From positions 1-64,000 of the forward strand of contig JAHDCX010000008.1 of assembly GCA_020629635.1 (NCBI GenBank): 64,000 nucleotides of DNA, given 5' to 3'. Source of the DNA: Acidimicrobiales bacterium. GTDB taxonomy: Bacteria; Actinomycetota; Acidimicrobiia; Acidimicrobiales; SHLQ01. Positions 19,162-28,400 of this stretch are shown piece after piece. A program made the position numbers and the translations under genes. The notes under the pieces were generated by a model. It ran no database searches. It was not told where the DNA came from and saw only the letters and a list, made by a program, of their open reading frames with translations. Each line of letters starts with the position of its first letter. The stretch's first letter is position 1.

Positions 19162-19772
19162 CTGGAGCCACCAGCTTTCCGCGGCCCAGCGTCGTGGCGA
19201 TGGCGAGCGCCAACCCCGACAAAGTCGCGGAGATGGTGTCGCTCATGGAGGACGTCGTGCGGATCCAACCACGTCCTGCGGACGTCCCCGACGTCGTCGA
19301 GGACGCGCCGACGCTCGAAGGCAACGCCCGCCTCAAGGCCCGGGCGATCGCCGAGGCGACCGGCCTCGTGGCGATGGCGGACGACACCGGACTCGAGATC
19401 GATCACCTCGACGGAGCCCCGGGGGTGTACACCGCCCGATTCGCGGGTCCGGACGCGACCTACGCCGACAACGTCGCCAAGACGCTGCACGTGCTCGAAG
19501 GAATCCCCCTGAGCGAGCGGACGGCGAGGTTCCGCACCGTCGCGATGCTCCGCCATCCGAGTGGCGCCGAGATCGTGGCGCACGGCGTCGTCGAGGGGCA
19601 CATCGCCGTCGAGCCTCGCGGTGTCGGCGGGTTCGGCTACGACCCGATCTTCGTGCCCGCCGAGGTGCAGGAGCTGACCTTCGCCGAGATGGATCCCGTC
19701 GCCAAACACGCCATCAGCCACCGAGGACGCGCGTTTCGCCGCCTTCGCGAGCTCCTGCTGGCGCTCGACTGA
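19158..19772 (+). CDS. rdgB: XTP/dITP diphosphatase (RdgB/HAM1)
   Basis: 204 residues. It removes deaminated purine nucleoside triphosphates. Motifs are [51 protein letters not shown] (catalytic Asp) and [11 protein letters not shown], ending with [10 protein letters not shown]. Translationally coupled to rph. The order rph-rdgB is conserved in actinobacteria. The opposing EAL gene stops 7 bases after its stop. Confidence 0.96.
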   Translation: MTGATSFPRPSVVAMASANPDKVAEMVSLMEDVVRIQPRPADVPDVVEDAPTLEGNARLKARAIAEATGLVAMADDTGLEIDHLDGAPGVYTARFAGPDATYADNVAKTLHVLEGIPLSERTARFRTVAMLRHPSGAEIVAHGVVEGHIAVEPRGVGGFGYDPIFVPAEVQELTFAEMDPVAKHAISHRGRAFRRLRELLLALD

Positions 19773-19778
19773 CTCGGC

Positions 19779-22550
19779 TCAGTTCGACCAGCGCATCCCG
19801 AGGTAGGCCCGAAACGACTCGGCGGCGACCGGTTTGGAGAACAGGTAACCCTGCACGAGGTCGCATCGCAGATCGGCGAGGCGGTCCAGCTGGTCCTCGG
19901 TCTCGACGCCCTCGGCGACGACCCGGAGGTTCAGGCTGTGGGCCAGCGCGATCGTCGCCCGGACGATCGCCGAGTCGTTCTCGTCGCTGCCGAGGCCGTT
20001 CACGAAGCTCTTGTCGACCTTGAGGAAACTGATCGGGAATCGCTTGAGATAGGCGAGCGAGGAGAACCCGGTTCCGAAGTCGTCGAGCCCAATACGTGCG
20101 CCCATGTCACGAAGTTGCTGAAGCGAGCGCTCGGTCGTCGGGTTTCCGTCGATCAGGGCGCTCTCGGTCAGCTCGATCGACAGCTGGTTCGGGGCGAGTC
20201 CGGCGCTGGTCAGCACCTCGCCGAGCTGATCCGCGTAGCCGGCATCGGTCAGTTGGCGAGCCGACACGTTGACCGCGATCGACAGCGGTGACTGCCCGGG
20301 CACGTGTTCTCGGGTCCACTCCGCGGTCTGATGGATCGCCTTGACGAGCACCTGGTGTCCGAGCTCGGCGATGAGGCCAGAGTCCTCGGCGACGTCGATG
20401 AAATCGCCGGGCATCACGAGCGAGCCGTCGTCGTTGCGAATCCGGACCAAGGCCTCGGCGCCGGCCAACCGACCGTCGAAGACGGACAGCACCGGCTGGT
20501 AGTGCACGACCAGGGCGTCGTTGGCGATCGCGCGACGCAGCTTGTTTTCGACCTCGAGTCGCCGGACGGCCTGATCCCGGAGATTGTCGTCGAACACGAC
20601 GGCGACGTCGCGACCCTGCTGCTTCGCACGATGAAGCGCAGTGTCTGCGTCACGCAGGAGGGACTCCGGTTCGTCCTGCCCGTTGGTGATGGCGATGCCG
20701 ATCGACGTCGTGATCACCGCCGTCTGGTCGCCGATTCGGATCGGCTCGGTGAGCGCCTTCCGGAGGCGCCGAGCCGCCACGACGGCGTCGCCCTGGCGCA
20801 ACATGTCGGAGATCACGACGGCGAACTCGTCGCCCCCGAGACGAGCCACCACATCGCCAGGTCGAACGACGCCTTCGATCCGGGTCGCGACCTCGGCGAG
20901 CAACTCGTCGCCCGCCCGATGGCCGAGTGACTCGTTGACGACGTTGAAGCGGTCGAGGTCCAAGAAGAGCACGCCGACGAGCAGGCGGCGCTCGCGGCAT
21001 CGACGGAGCGCGTCGCGGAGCCGTTCGATGAGCAACGCTCGATTCGGCAGGCCAGTCAACTCGTCGTGGAACGTGCGGGCCTCGAGCTGTTCGGCGGCTT
21101 CGACCCGATCGGTGACATCGGTCGCGTTGAGCACGATGGCGGCGACTTCGTCGGTGCCGAGCAGGTTGTTGGCCACCACCTCGAGGTGTCGATACGAGCC
21201 GTCGTGGTGGGAAATCCGAACCTGCGCCGAACGGGACTCGCCCTCGCTCTCGAGGATCGCCGCGGCCACGTCGTAGGCGGCGGCCAGGTCGTCGGGGTGG
21301 ACGAGTTCGAGGACGTCACTGCCTTCGAGCGAACGCGATGGGTGCCCGAGGACTCGTTCGACAGCGGGGGAGGCGTAGACGATCGCCCCGTCGTCGCCCA
21401 CCAGCGCGACGAGATCCGACGCGTGCTCGACGAGTGCACGCAGCCGAACCTCGGATGCGGCGACCCGGGCCTGCGCAGCTCGGAGGTCCGAAACGTCTCG
21501 TGCGACGAGCGAGATCGCCTCGATCTCGCCGGCGTTGTCGTGATGGGTGACCAGCATCGCGTTGACCGGCGTGGTCCCTCCGGGGACGATCAGCGTCAGC
21601 TCGCCACGCCAACGCCCCGACTCGGCGACCGTCGGCAGAGCTCCGGCCACGAAGGTTGCTTGGGAGAACTCGTCGAGATGTTGGACGAACGGAACGGTCG
21701 TCGCCGAGTCGCCGAGCTGTTCGCCCAGCGAGTCGTTGACCCAGACGAGGACGCCACCGTCGGCCGAGAGGATCCCGACCATGTCCTTGGTTGCCTCGAG
21801 GACCCGCGACAGTTCGTCGGCGCGGCGGGCGGCGTCTTGGTCCTCGGTCATGTCCTCGAACGTGAGCAGGGCGGCGCCCGGCTCGTCGAGGGGGGTGCTC
21901 GAGATGTCGAGCCAACGAATGTCGCCAGCGACCGTGATCACCCGGAGGCGGCCCCGGATGGCCTCGTTGCGAGCAGAGGCATCGGTGAGCGCCGCCACGA
22001 AGTCGCTCCGGCCGTCGACGTCGACTGCGGCGAGCCAGCCGTCGCCGAGGGCGGTGCTGCGTTCCTGGCCGGTGATTTCGGTCCAACGGTCGTTGATCTC
22101 GAGCAGTGATGTTCCGTTGCCGAGTCGGGCGAGTCCCGTTGGGCTTCGGGCGATCAGGGCCGAGAGCTGAGCGGAGCGATCGTCGCCGGAGGCCACCTCG
22201 ACCATCGCCAGGATGACGCGGCCGTCGTTGGTGTCCTGCGGCCAGCATTGCAGCGAGACCACCCGCAGCACGCCTGATGTCTCGATTCGAAACACTCGCC
22301 TTGTGTGCTGGCCACCGTGCGCGGCCCGAATGGTGTCGTCCAGAAGCGGCGAGTCACCGCCGTCGGCGAGAAGATCGGCGAAGTGCACTCCGCTCCGGCT
22401 CGGTGACAGGCCGAGCAGCTCGGAGGCGCCGTCGTTGAGTGCGATGATGCGACCGTCGGGCGCCATGACGAGCATCCCGAACGGTGCAGACGTCAAAAGC
22501 GCCGTGACCTGGTCGGGGTTGAGTTCGGAAACGGGAATCGGATCGGCCAT
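19779..22550 (-). CDS. PAS-GGDEF-EAL signalling protein (cyclic di-GMP turnover)
   Basis: 923 residues from the ATG at 22550. Four PAS-like sensor segments fill about 1-485 (for example FGMLVMAPDGRIIALNDGAS and DLVALVGDDGAIVYASPAVE). A GGDEF domain (about 490-650) has FLDLDRFNVVNESLGH and an intact RLGGDEFAVV near 571. An EAL domain (about 660-915) has AEALVRIRN near 697, LDDFGTGFSSLAYLKRFP and KVDKSFVNGL. Both active sites look intact, so it could make or break c-di-GMP. There is no membrane helix, so it senses a cytoplasmic signal. tRNA-Leu ends 33 bases upstream on the same strand. Confidence 0.94.
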   Translation of the reverse strand: MADPIPVSELNPDQVTALLTSAPFGMLVMAPDGRIIALNDGASELLGLSPSRSGVHFADLLADGGDSPLLDDTIRAAHGGQHTRRVFRIETSGVLRVVSLQCWPQDTNDGRVILAMVEVASGDDRSAQLSALIARSPTGLARLGNGTSLLEINDRWTEITGQERSTALGDGWLAAVDVDGRSDFVAALTDASARNEAIRGRLRVITVAGDIRWLDISSTPLDEPGAALLTFEDMTEDQDAARRADELSRVLEATKDMVGILSADGGVLVWVNDSLGEQLGDSATTVPFVQHLDEFSQATFVAGALPTVAESGRWRGELTLIVPGGTTPVNAMLVTHHDNAGEIEAISLVARDVSDLRAAQARVAASEVRLRALVEHASDLVALVGDDGAIVYASPAVERVLGHPSRSLEGSDVLELVHPDDLAAAYDVAAAILESEGESRSAQVRISHHDGSYRHLEVVANNLLGTDEVAAIVLNATDVTDRVEAAEQLEARTFHDELTGLPNRALLIERLRDALRRCRERRLLVGVLFLDLDRFNVVNESLGHRAGDELLAEVATRIEGVVRPGDVVARLGGDEFAVVISDMLRQGDAVVAARRLRKALTEPIRIGDQTAVITTSIGIAITNGQDEPESLLRDADTALHRAKQQGRDVAVVFDDNLRDQAVRRLEVENKLRRAIANDALVVHYQPVLSVFDGRLAGAEALVRIRNDDGSLVMPGDFIDVAEDSGLIAELGHQVLVKAIHQTAEWTREHVPGQSPLSIAVNVSARQLTDAGYADQLGEVLTSAGLAPNQLSIELTESALIDGNPTTERSLQQLRDMGARIGLDDFGTGFSSLAYLKRFPISFLKVDKSFVNGLGSDENDSAIVRATIALAHSLNLRVVAEGVETEDQLDRLADLRCDLVQGYLFSKPVAAESFRAYLGMRWSN

Positions 22551-22583
22551 GGCTGTCGGGTTGAGCGGGTGTTGAAGAGCGGT

Positions 22584-22666
22584 GCGGACGGGGGGAATCG
22601 AACCCCCAAGCCCTTGCGGGCACCAGGACCTAAACCTGGCGCGTCTGCCAGTTCCGCCACGTCCGC
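22584..22666 (-). tRNA. tRNA-Leu (anticodon UAG)
   Basis: 83 nt. Acceptor strands GCGGACG and CGTCCGC pair perfectly. The anticodon stem and loop CCAGG-TTTAGGT-CCTGG give anticodon TAG (read as UAG, decodes CUN). The long variable arm TGCCCGCAAGGGCTT is typical of leucine tRNA, and the T arm is GGGGGTTCGATTCCCCC. CCA is not encoded. There is no clear terminator between its end and the PAS-GGDEF-EAL start. Confidence 0.97.
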
Positions 22667-22831
22667 GGGACTGTGCCAAACCCTACAACGACGGTGCGTG
22701 AGGAGCCGCCACCGGCCGGTTCTCGACCGCTAGCCTGCGAGAGCCCCATCACCCGGAATCATCCGGTCGACCCAGCGTTGCATCACGAACACCTCAGTCT
22801 CTGCAACCTCTGCGCCGATCACAGGAGAACC

Positions 22832-23431
22832 ATGGAATTCGAACTCCCCGGAACCAGCCGTGCCGCCACCCTCACCGAAGACGTGTCGCGCATGGACATC
22901 TACAACCGGTTGCTGAAGGACCGCATCATCTTCCTCGGCACCGACGTCAACGACGACATCGCCAATTTCATCACGGCACAGATGTTGTACCTCGAGGGCC
23001 AGGACCCCGAGAAGGACATCTGGCTCTACATCAACTCGCCCGGCGGTTCGGTGACCGCCGGTATGGCGATCTACGACACGATGAAGTTCGTCGGTCCCGA
23101 CGTCGGCACGATCTGCATGGGACTCGGCGCATCGATGGGGCAGTTCCTGCTCGGAGCCGGTGCCAAGGGCAAGCGCTATGCCCTTCCCCACGCCCGGATC
23201 ATGATGCACCAGCCGCTCGGCGGCGTTCAGGGCCAGGCGAGCGACATCGCGATCCAGGCCGATCAGATGGCGAAGACCAAAAAGCTTCTCCAAGCGTTGA
23301 TCGCCGAGCACACGGGACAGCCGGTCGAACGGGTCGAGGCCGACTCGGACCGAGACCAGTGGTTCACGGCCGAGGAGGCCAAGGACTACGGAATCATCGA
23401 CGAGGTCATCACGAGCCGCCGCGAGATGTGA
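22832..23431 (+). CDS. clpP: ATP-dependent Clp protease proteolytic subunit
   Basis: 199 residues from the ATG at 22832 behind an AGGAG ribosome site. The serine-protease triad is Ser101 ([11 protein letters not shown]), His126 ([11 protein letters not shown]) and Asp175 ([10 protein letters not shown]). Other motifs are [21 protein letters not shown] and the end [12 protein letters not shown]. There is a short N-terminal propeptide. ClpP degrades tmRNA-tagged proteins among others, linking it to ssrA and smpB in this window. Only one clpP copy is visible; actinobacteria usually have two. Confidence 0.97.
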   Translation: MEFELPGTSRAATLTEDVSRMDIYNRLLKDRIIFLGTDVNDDIANFITAQMLYLEGQDPEKDIWLYINSPGGSVTAGMAIYDTMKFVGPDVGTICMGLGASMGQFLLGAGAKGKRYALPHARIMMHQPLGGVQGQASDIAIQADQMAKTKKLLQALIAEHTGQPVERVEADSDRDQWFTAEEAKDYGIIDEVITSRREM

Positions 23432-23440
23432 GCGCGGGGT

Positions 23441-24109
23441 TCAGCGCGCGGCTTCGGCGCGCTGGCGAAGATCACTCACTCCCTCGGCCAGCGTCGGGTA
23501 GCGGAACAACGCGCTGCCGCTGATGAACACGTTGGCGCCTGCGTTTGCCGCCCCGGCAATCGTGTCCGCGCTGATGCCGCCATCCACTTCGAGGTCGACG
23601 TCGAGGCCGCGCGCATCGAGTCGCGTCCGGATCGCCTCGATCTTCGGTTCCATCGACGCGAGGTAGGCCTGGCCACCGAAGCCGGGGTTGACGGTCATGA
23701 CGAGCACCATGTCCACCAGGTCGAGCACGTGCTCGACTGCCTCGGGCGGGGTCGACGGGTTGAGGGCGACGGCCGGCTTGGCGCCGAGCGTACGCACGTT
23801 GGCGAGGGTGCGATGCAGATGCGTCGACGTTTCGGCATGCACGATCAACATGTCGCAGCCGGCGTCGACGTAGGCCTCGGCGAGCAGGTCCGGGTCGGTG
23901 ACCATCAGGTGAGCCTCGAACATCACGTCGGTGTGAGAACGGCAGGCCTTGATGACGTCTGGGCCGAACGTCAGGTTCGGGACGAAGTTGCCGTCCATCA
24001 CGTCCCACTGGATCCGGTCGACACCGGCCGCTCCCAACCGGGCGCATTCGGCGCCGAGGGAGGCGAAATCGGCGGGCAGGACGGACGGAACGATCTCGAC
24101 ATCGCGCAT
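23441..24109 (-). CDS. rpe: Ribulose-phosphate 3-epimerase
   Basis: 222 residues. It interconverts ribulose 5-phosphate and xylulose 5-phosphate in the pentose phosphate pathway. Family motifs are VPSVLPADFASLGAE, QWDVMDGNFVPNLTFGPDVI, FEAHLMVTDPD, VNPGFGGQAYL and DLEVDGGISADTI, with the final phosphate site FISGSALF. The stop faces that of clpP across 9 bases, and it is divergent from the RNA methyltransferase gene. Confidence 0.97.
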   Translation of the reverse strand: MRDVEIVPSVLPADFASLGAECARLGAAGVDRIQWDVMDGNFVPNLTFGPDVIKACRSHTDVMFEAHLMVTDPDLLAEAYVDAGCDMLIVHAETSTHLHRTLANVRTLGAKPAVALNPSTPPEAVEHVLDLVDMVLVMTVNPGFGGQAYLASMEPKIEAIRTRLDARGLDVDLEVDGGISADTIAGAANAGANVFISGSALFRYPTLAEGVSDLRQRAEAAR

Positions 24110-24141
24110 GCGCGCTGACGCTAGCGGCCTACCGTGAATCG

Positions 24142-25380
24142 GTGAACTCCGAGCCGTTGCAAGATGACGTCATCGAGCTCCGCCTCGATCGTCCCGGAGG
24201 CGGCGCGGATGCCGTTGGCCGTGGAGACGACGGCAAGGTGGTGTTCGCCGGCGGCGGGCTCCCCGGCGAACTCGTTCGTGTCCGGATCGACGAGCGTCGG
24301 AAACGATTCGATCGTGGTCAGGTCGTCGAGGTGCTCGACGCGTCGCCGGATCGCCGAGATCCGGACTGCCCAATGGTCGACGAAGGCTGCGGCGGATGTG
24401 ATCTCGCACACGTGAGGGCGCCGGCGCAGCAGCAGTGGCGCTCGCACCTCGTCGCCGACGCGCTGGACCGAATCGCACGACTCGACAACCGTCCGCCGAT
24501 CCGGACCGGCCCGCTGTTCCTTCGGACCGCACGAACCACGGTGCGGCTCGGGATCGATCGGAAGGGGCGATTGGGTCATCGCCAGCGGCGTTCGAACGCC
24601 GTGGTCGCCCCGATCGAGTGCGGCGTCCTCGACCCGAACCTCGAGGCACTCGTCCGTACCGTCCGCGTCGGGAGCGTCGCTGACGATGACGAGGTGCTGG
24701 TTCGCTGGAGCGTGCACGACGGCCGCGGGTACCTCGTCGCCCCGGCAGCAGCGCGCGTCGAGATCGGCGAGTGGTCGGATCGTGTCGAGATCCACGGCCC
24801 GGACGCGTTTGGCGCGGGCAGTGGGGTCGAGCTCACCGAGCTGGCTGGAGGTCGCCTGTGGCGCGTGTCGGCCGGTTCGTTCTTCCAGGCGGGTCCGGCC
24901 GTCGTCGATGCGCTGGTCGACGTCGTCGACGCCATGCTCGACGAACATGCAGGGCCGTTGGACACGTTTGTCGACGCCTATGGCGGGATCGGGATCTTTG
25001 CCGGGACGGTCGGTCGCCGATTCGGTCATCGCATCGTGATCGAATCGTCGCCGTCATCGGTCGCCGACGCCCGTCACAACCTCGACGCCGACCGTGTCTC
25101 GTTCGTGGAGACTCGGGTCGAGCGGTGGAGCCCCGCATCTGCCGACGTGGTCGTTGCGGACCCCGCCCGGCGTGGCCTCGGCGAGGCGGCGGTCGAACGT
25201 CTGACGGCCACTGGCGCGACGACGCTGGTCCTCGTCTCGTGCGACATCGGCAGCATGGGCAGAGACGTCGGGCTGCTGAGCAGGGCCGGCTGGTCGCTCG
25301 AGGACGTCGTGATCGTCGACGCCTTCGTCGACACCAGTCACGCCGAAGTGGTCTCGAGACTGGGCCGAGCGGCCCTGTAA
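24142..25380 (+). CDS. TrmA/RumA-family RNA 5-methyluridine methyltransferase
   Basis: 412 residues from a GTG. An N-terminal TRAM-like segment (RGDDGKVVFAGGGLPGELV) is followed by Fe-S cysteines C76, C83, C86 and C160, then the SAM site FVDAYGGIGIFAGTVG, VVADPARRGLG, the catalytic Cys367 in LVSCDIGSMGRD and the final SHAEVVSRLGR with its Glu. This is the RumA layout with a 4Fe-4S cluster. It methylates a uridine in 23S rRNA or tRNA; the exact site cannot be told. Divergent from rpe by 32 bases. Confidence 0.9.
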   Translation: MNSEPLQDDVIELRLDRPGGGADAVGRGDDGKVVFAGGGLPGELVRVRIDERRKRFDRGQVVEVLDASPDRRDPDCPMVDEGCGGCDLAHVRAPAQQQWRSHLVADALDRIARLDNRPPIRTGPLFLRTARTTVRLGIDRKGRLGHRQRRSNAVVAPIECGVLDPNLEALVRTVRVGSVADDDEVLVRWSVHDGRGYLVAPAAARVEIGEWSDRVEIHGPDAFGAGSGVELTELAGGRLWRVSAGSFFQAGPAVVDALVDVVDAMLDEHAGPLDTFVDAYGGIGIFAGTVGRRFGHRIVIESSPSSVADARHNLDADRVSFVETRVERWSPASADVVVADPARRGLGEAAVERLTATGATTLVLVSCDIGSMGRDVGLLSRAGWSLEDVVIVDAFVDTSHAEVVSRLGRAAL

Positions 25381-25430
25381 GGCGTCCCCGCCGGGCTCTA
25401 CTCTCGCCTTGCAGGTGTGGAGGTGCCTGC

Positions 25431-28400
25431 ATGCGGCTGATCGTCGAGGACGGAGATCGGCGCCGCCTCGTCGACGTCGAGGCGGATCCGACCAGCACGG
25501 TCGCTCAGCTCGCGGCTGCGCTCGATCTTGTTGGCGATGAGGTCCTGATCGACGGCGTTCCGGTGCACCCAGGAACCCTCCTCGATGCGACCGACATCGT
25601 CGCCGGCACGGAGATTGCCTCGATGGCCTCAACCCCGACGGGCAGACCCGCCGCCGACGACTCCGACACGGCGATCGTGGTGACGAGCGGACCGGGCGCA
25701 GGAGAGCGGGTCGCGATCGGGCCGTCTCGACCCGTACGCATCGGTCGAGCGTCCGATGGGCGCAATGACCTGGTGCTGGACAACCCGACCGTCTCGATCG
25801 AGCACGCCGAGGCGACGTGTGTGCGGGACGGGATGGTCGTCCGAGACCTCGGTTCCAAGAACGGGCTGGTACGTCACGGCTCGCATTCCGACGAGATTGT
25901 GTTGTCGGCAGAGGCGGCCGATGACTTCGGTGCGCCGATCCATCTCGGCTCATCGACCATTGAGGCTCGTCGCCTGCGGGCCGACGATCGTCCGACTGGC
26001 GCCCACCCCCGCTTCCGTTCGAGCGCGGGGACGATCCTGGTCAACCGGCCTCCTCGTCGCCTGCCGCCGGCTCCCGCTGAGCCCATTCGCCGGCCGCCAC
26101 CTCTCGAAGAACGTGCCAATCCGACGTTGTCGCTGGCGGCGATGATCGCGCCGATCGTGTTCGCCGGCGTGATGGTCCTGCTTCTCGGGCGATGGCAGTA
26201 CGCGGTCTTCGCGTTGCTGTCTCCCGTGATGGTCTTCGCCAACTGGCTGTCGGCTCGGCGTCGGGTGCGTCGCGAAAGAGACGGAGACGTCGAGAGCCGT
26301 CAGGCCGCGCTCGACCGCGTCGAGCAAGAATTGATCGACCGACGCAATCGAGAAGCGAGGCGCCTGCACCACCTCGGTCCGGATCTCGACGAGATCCACC
26401 GGCGGGCACGCCTGCCGTCTCACCGGCTGTGGGAACGCCGCAGTCACCACGAAGACGCGTGGACGCTTCGAATCGGCCATCGGCGTTCGGCGCTGGTCGC
26501 CGAATTTGTGGACGCGAATGGCCGAGCAACCGACGACACCCTCGATCCTGAATGTCAGGCACTCGTCGACGCCCTCGAGCCAGTGGACGTGCCGGTCCTC
26601 GTCAATCTCGACGACGGCCCGGTCGGAATCGTCGCACCACCAGCGGTTGCTCGTTCGGCGTGTGCTGCGGTGATGCTGCAGCTCGTGGTGACGCATGGTC
26701 CTGCAGATGCCGCAGTGACGGTGGTGACGAGTGAGGATGCGCTCGACGAGTGGGCGTGGGTGGCGATGCTGCCGCACTCCTCGACCGGCGACGGCGGGGT
26801 GCGGGTCCTGACGGGCGCAGCGGCGAACGCGTGGGCGACGACGCGCCTGGGCGCCTCGGGTGATTCGGCCGGACCTCGAGATGTGGTCATCGTCGAGGAC
26901 CTCTCGTTGCTGCACGAGCGGGGGAGTGCGCTCCGGGGGTTGTATGAGCAGCCGGGAGCTCGGGCCACCGGCATCTTGTTGTCCACCGAGCGCGATCAGC
27001 TCCCGGCATCGGTTGGCTCGATCGTCGACATCGACGACGACGGCGCCGCCCAGCGTGATCCGCTCGACGCCAACCGCGAATCCATGGTGTTCGTCGCCGA
27101 CTTGCCAACCCGATCGCATCGAGAACGTGTGGCCCAAGCGGTTGCCCGTTGGCAGGACCCCGACGTCGATGCGGGCGACGTGTCGTTGCCGTCGAGCGTT
27201 GACGCCGCCGAGCTTTTCGGCGACGACGTGTTCGACGCCGAGTCGATCGGGCGACGCTGGCAGCTGCGCGACCGTCGGTCACTCGTGGCCCCACTCGGAT
27301 TCGGGTCCGGCGGAGCGGTGGAGGTCGACCTTGTCAGCGACGGCCCGCACGGTTTGGTCGCCGGAACGACCGGTGCCGGAAAGTCCGAGCTCCTCCGCAC
27401 CTGGGTGTTGTCGATCGCGGCGAACCATTCCCCCGAGGACGTCGTTTTCGTGCTCGTTGACTACAAGGGTGGTGCGGCATTCGACTGCTGCGCCGACCTC
27501 CCGCACGTCGTGGGCATGGTCACCGACCTCGATGGGCACCTTGCCGCACGCGCCCTCGTCTCCCTCGAGGCCGAACTCCACCATCGCGAACTGGTTCTCC
27601 GAGACGCTGGCGTATCCGACAGTTCAGACCTGCCGCTCGATGTCCGGCTGCCCAGGCTCGTTGTTGTCATCGACGAGTTTGCGACGCTGCGCGCCGAACT
27701 GCCGGACTTCATGTCGGCGTTGGTGGGCATCGCCCAGCGCGGCAGGAGCCTCGGCGTGCATCTGATTCTGGCCACCCAACGCCCATCGGGAGCCGTTGAC
27801 GCAAACGTCCGGGCGAACACAAATCTTCGGATCGCGTTGCGAGTGCAGGACCAGGGGGACTCGAAGGACGTCATCGACGACCCGGCGGCCGCCGAGATCG
27901 CTCGCCATCGGCCCGGACGATGCTGGGTGCGCCGTGGTGCGTCCGATCTCGTCGCAATACAGACGGCCTACGTTTCTGGCGGGCGCTCGACGGGCGCGTC
28001 GATGGTGCGGGTTGGGCCGGTTCTGCTCGGGTCTGGCGTGGCAGCGCCCATGGAATCGCCAGTCGAGCGATCTGGCGACACGGAGTTGCAACTGATCGTC
28101 GATGCCATCCGGGCGGCTGCAGAGTCACAGGCGTCACCTCGACGTCCCTGGCTTCCGGAGCTACCCGACGCGCTGTCACTCGCTGATCTCTGTGCCGACA
28201 ACAACCATCAGGCCGACAACAACGACGGTGATGTCGTGCTCGGGCTTGCCGACCATCCGAACGAACAAGCGCAACGACCGTGGACCTGGCCGTCGCTGGA
28301 CGGCCACCTCCTCGTGGTCGGTGCGCTCGGAAGCGGCGTTTCGACGACGCTGTGGACGGCGGCCAGCCAACTCGCGACGCGCGGAGACTGGGTCTACGTG

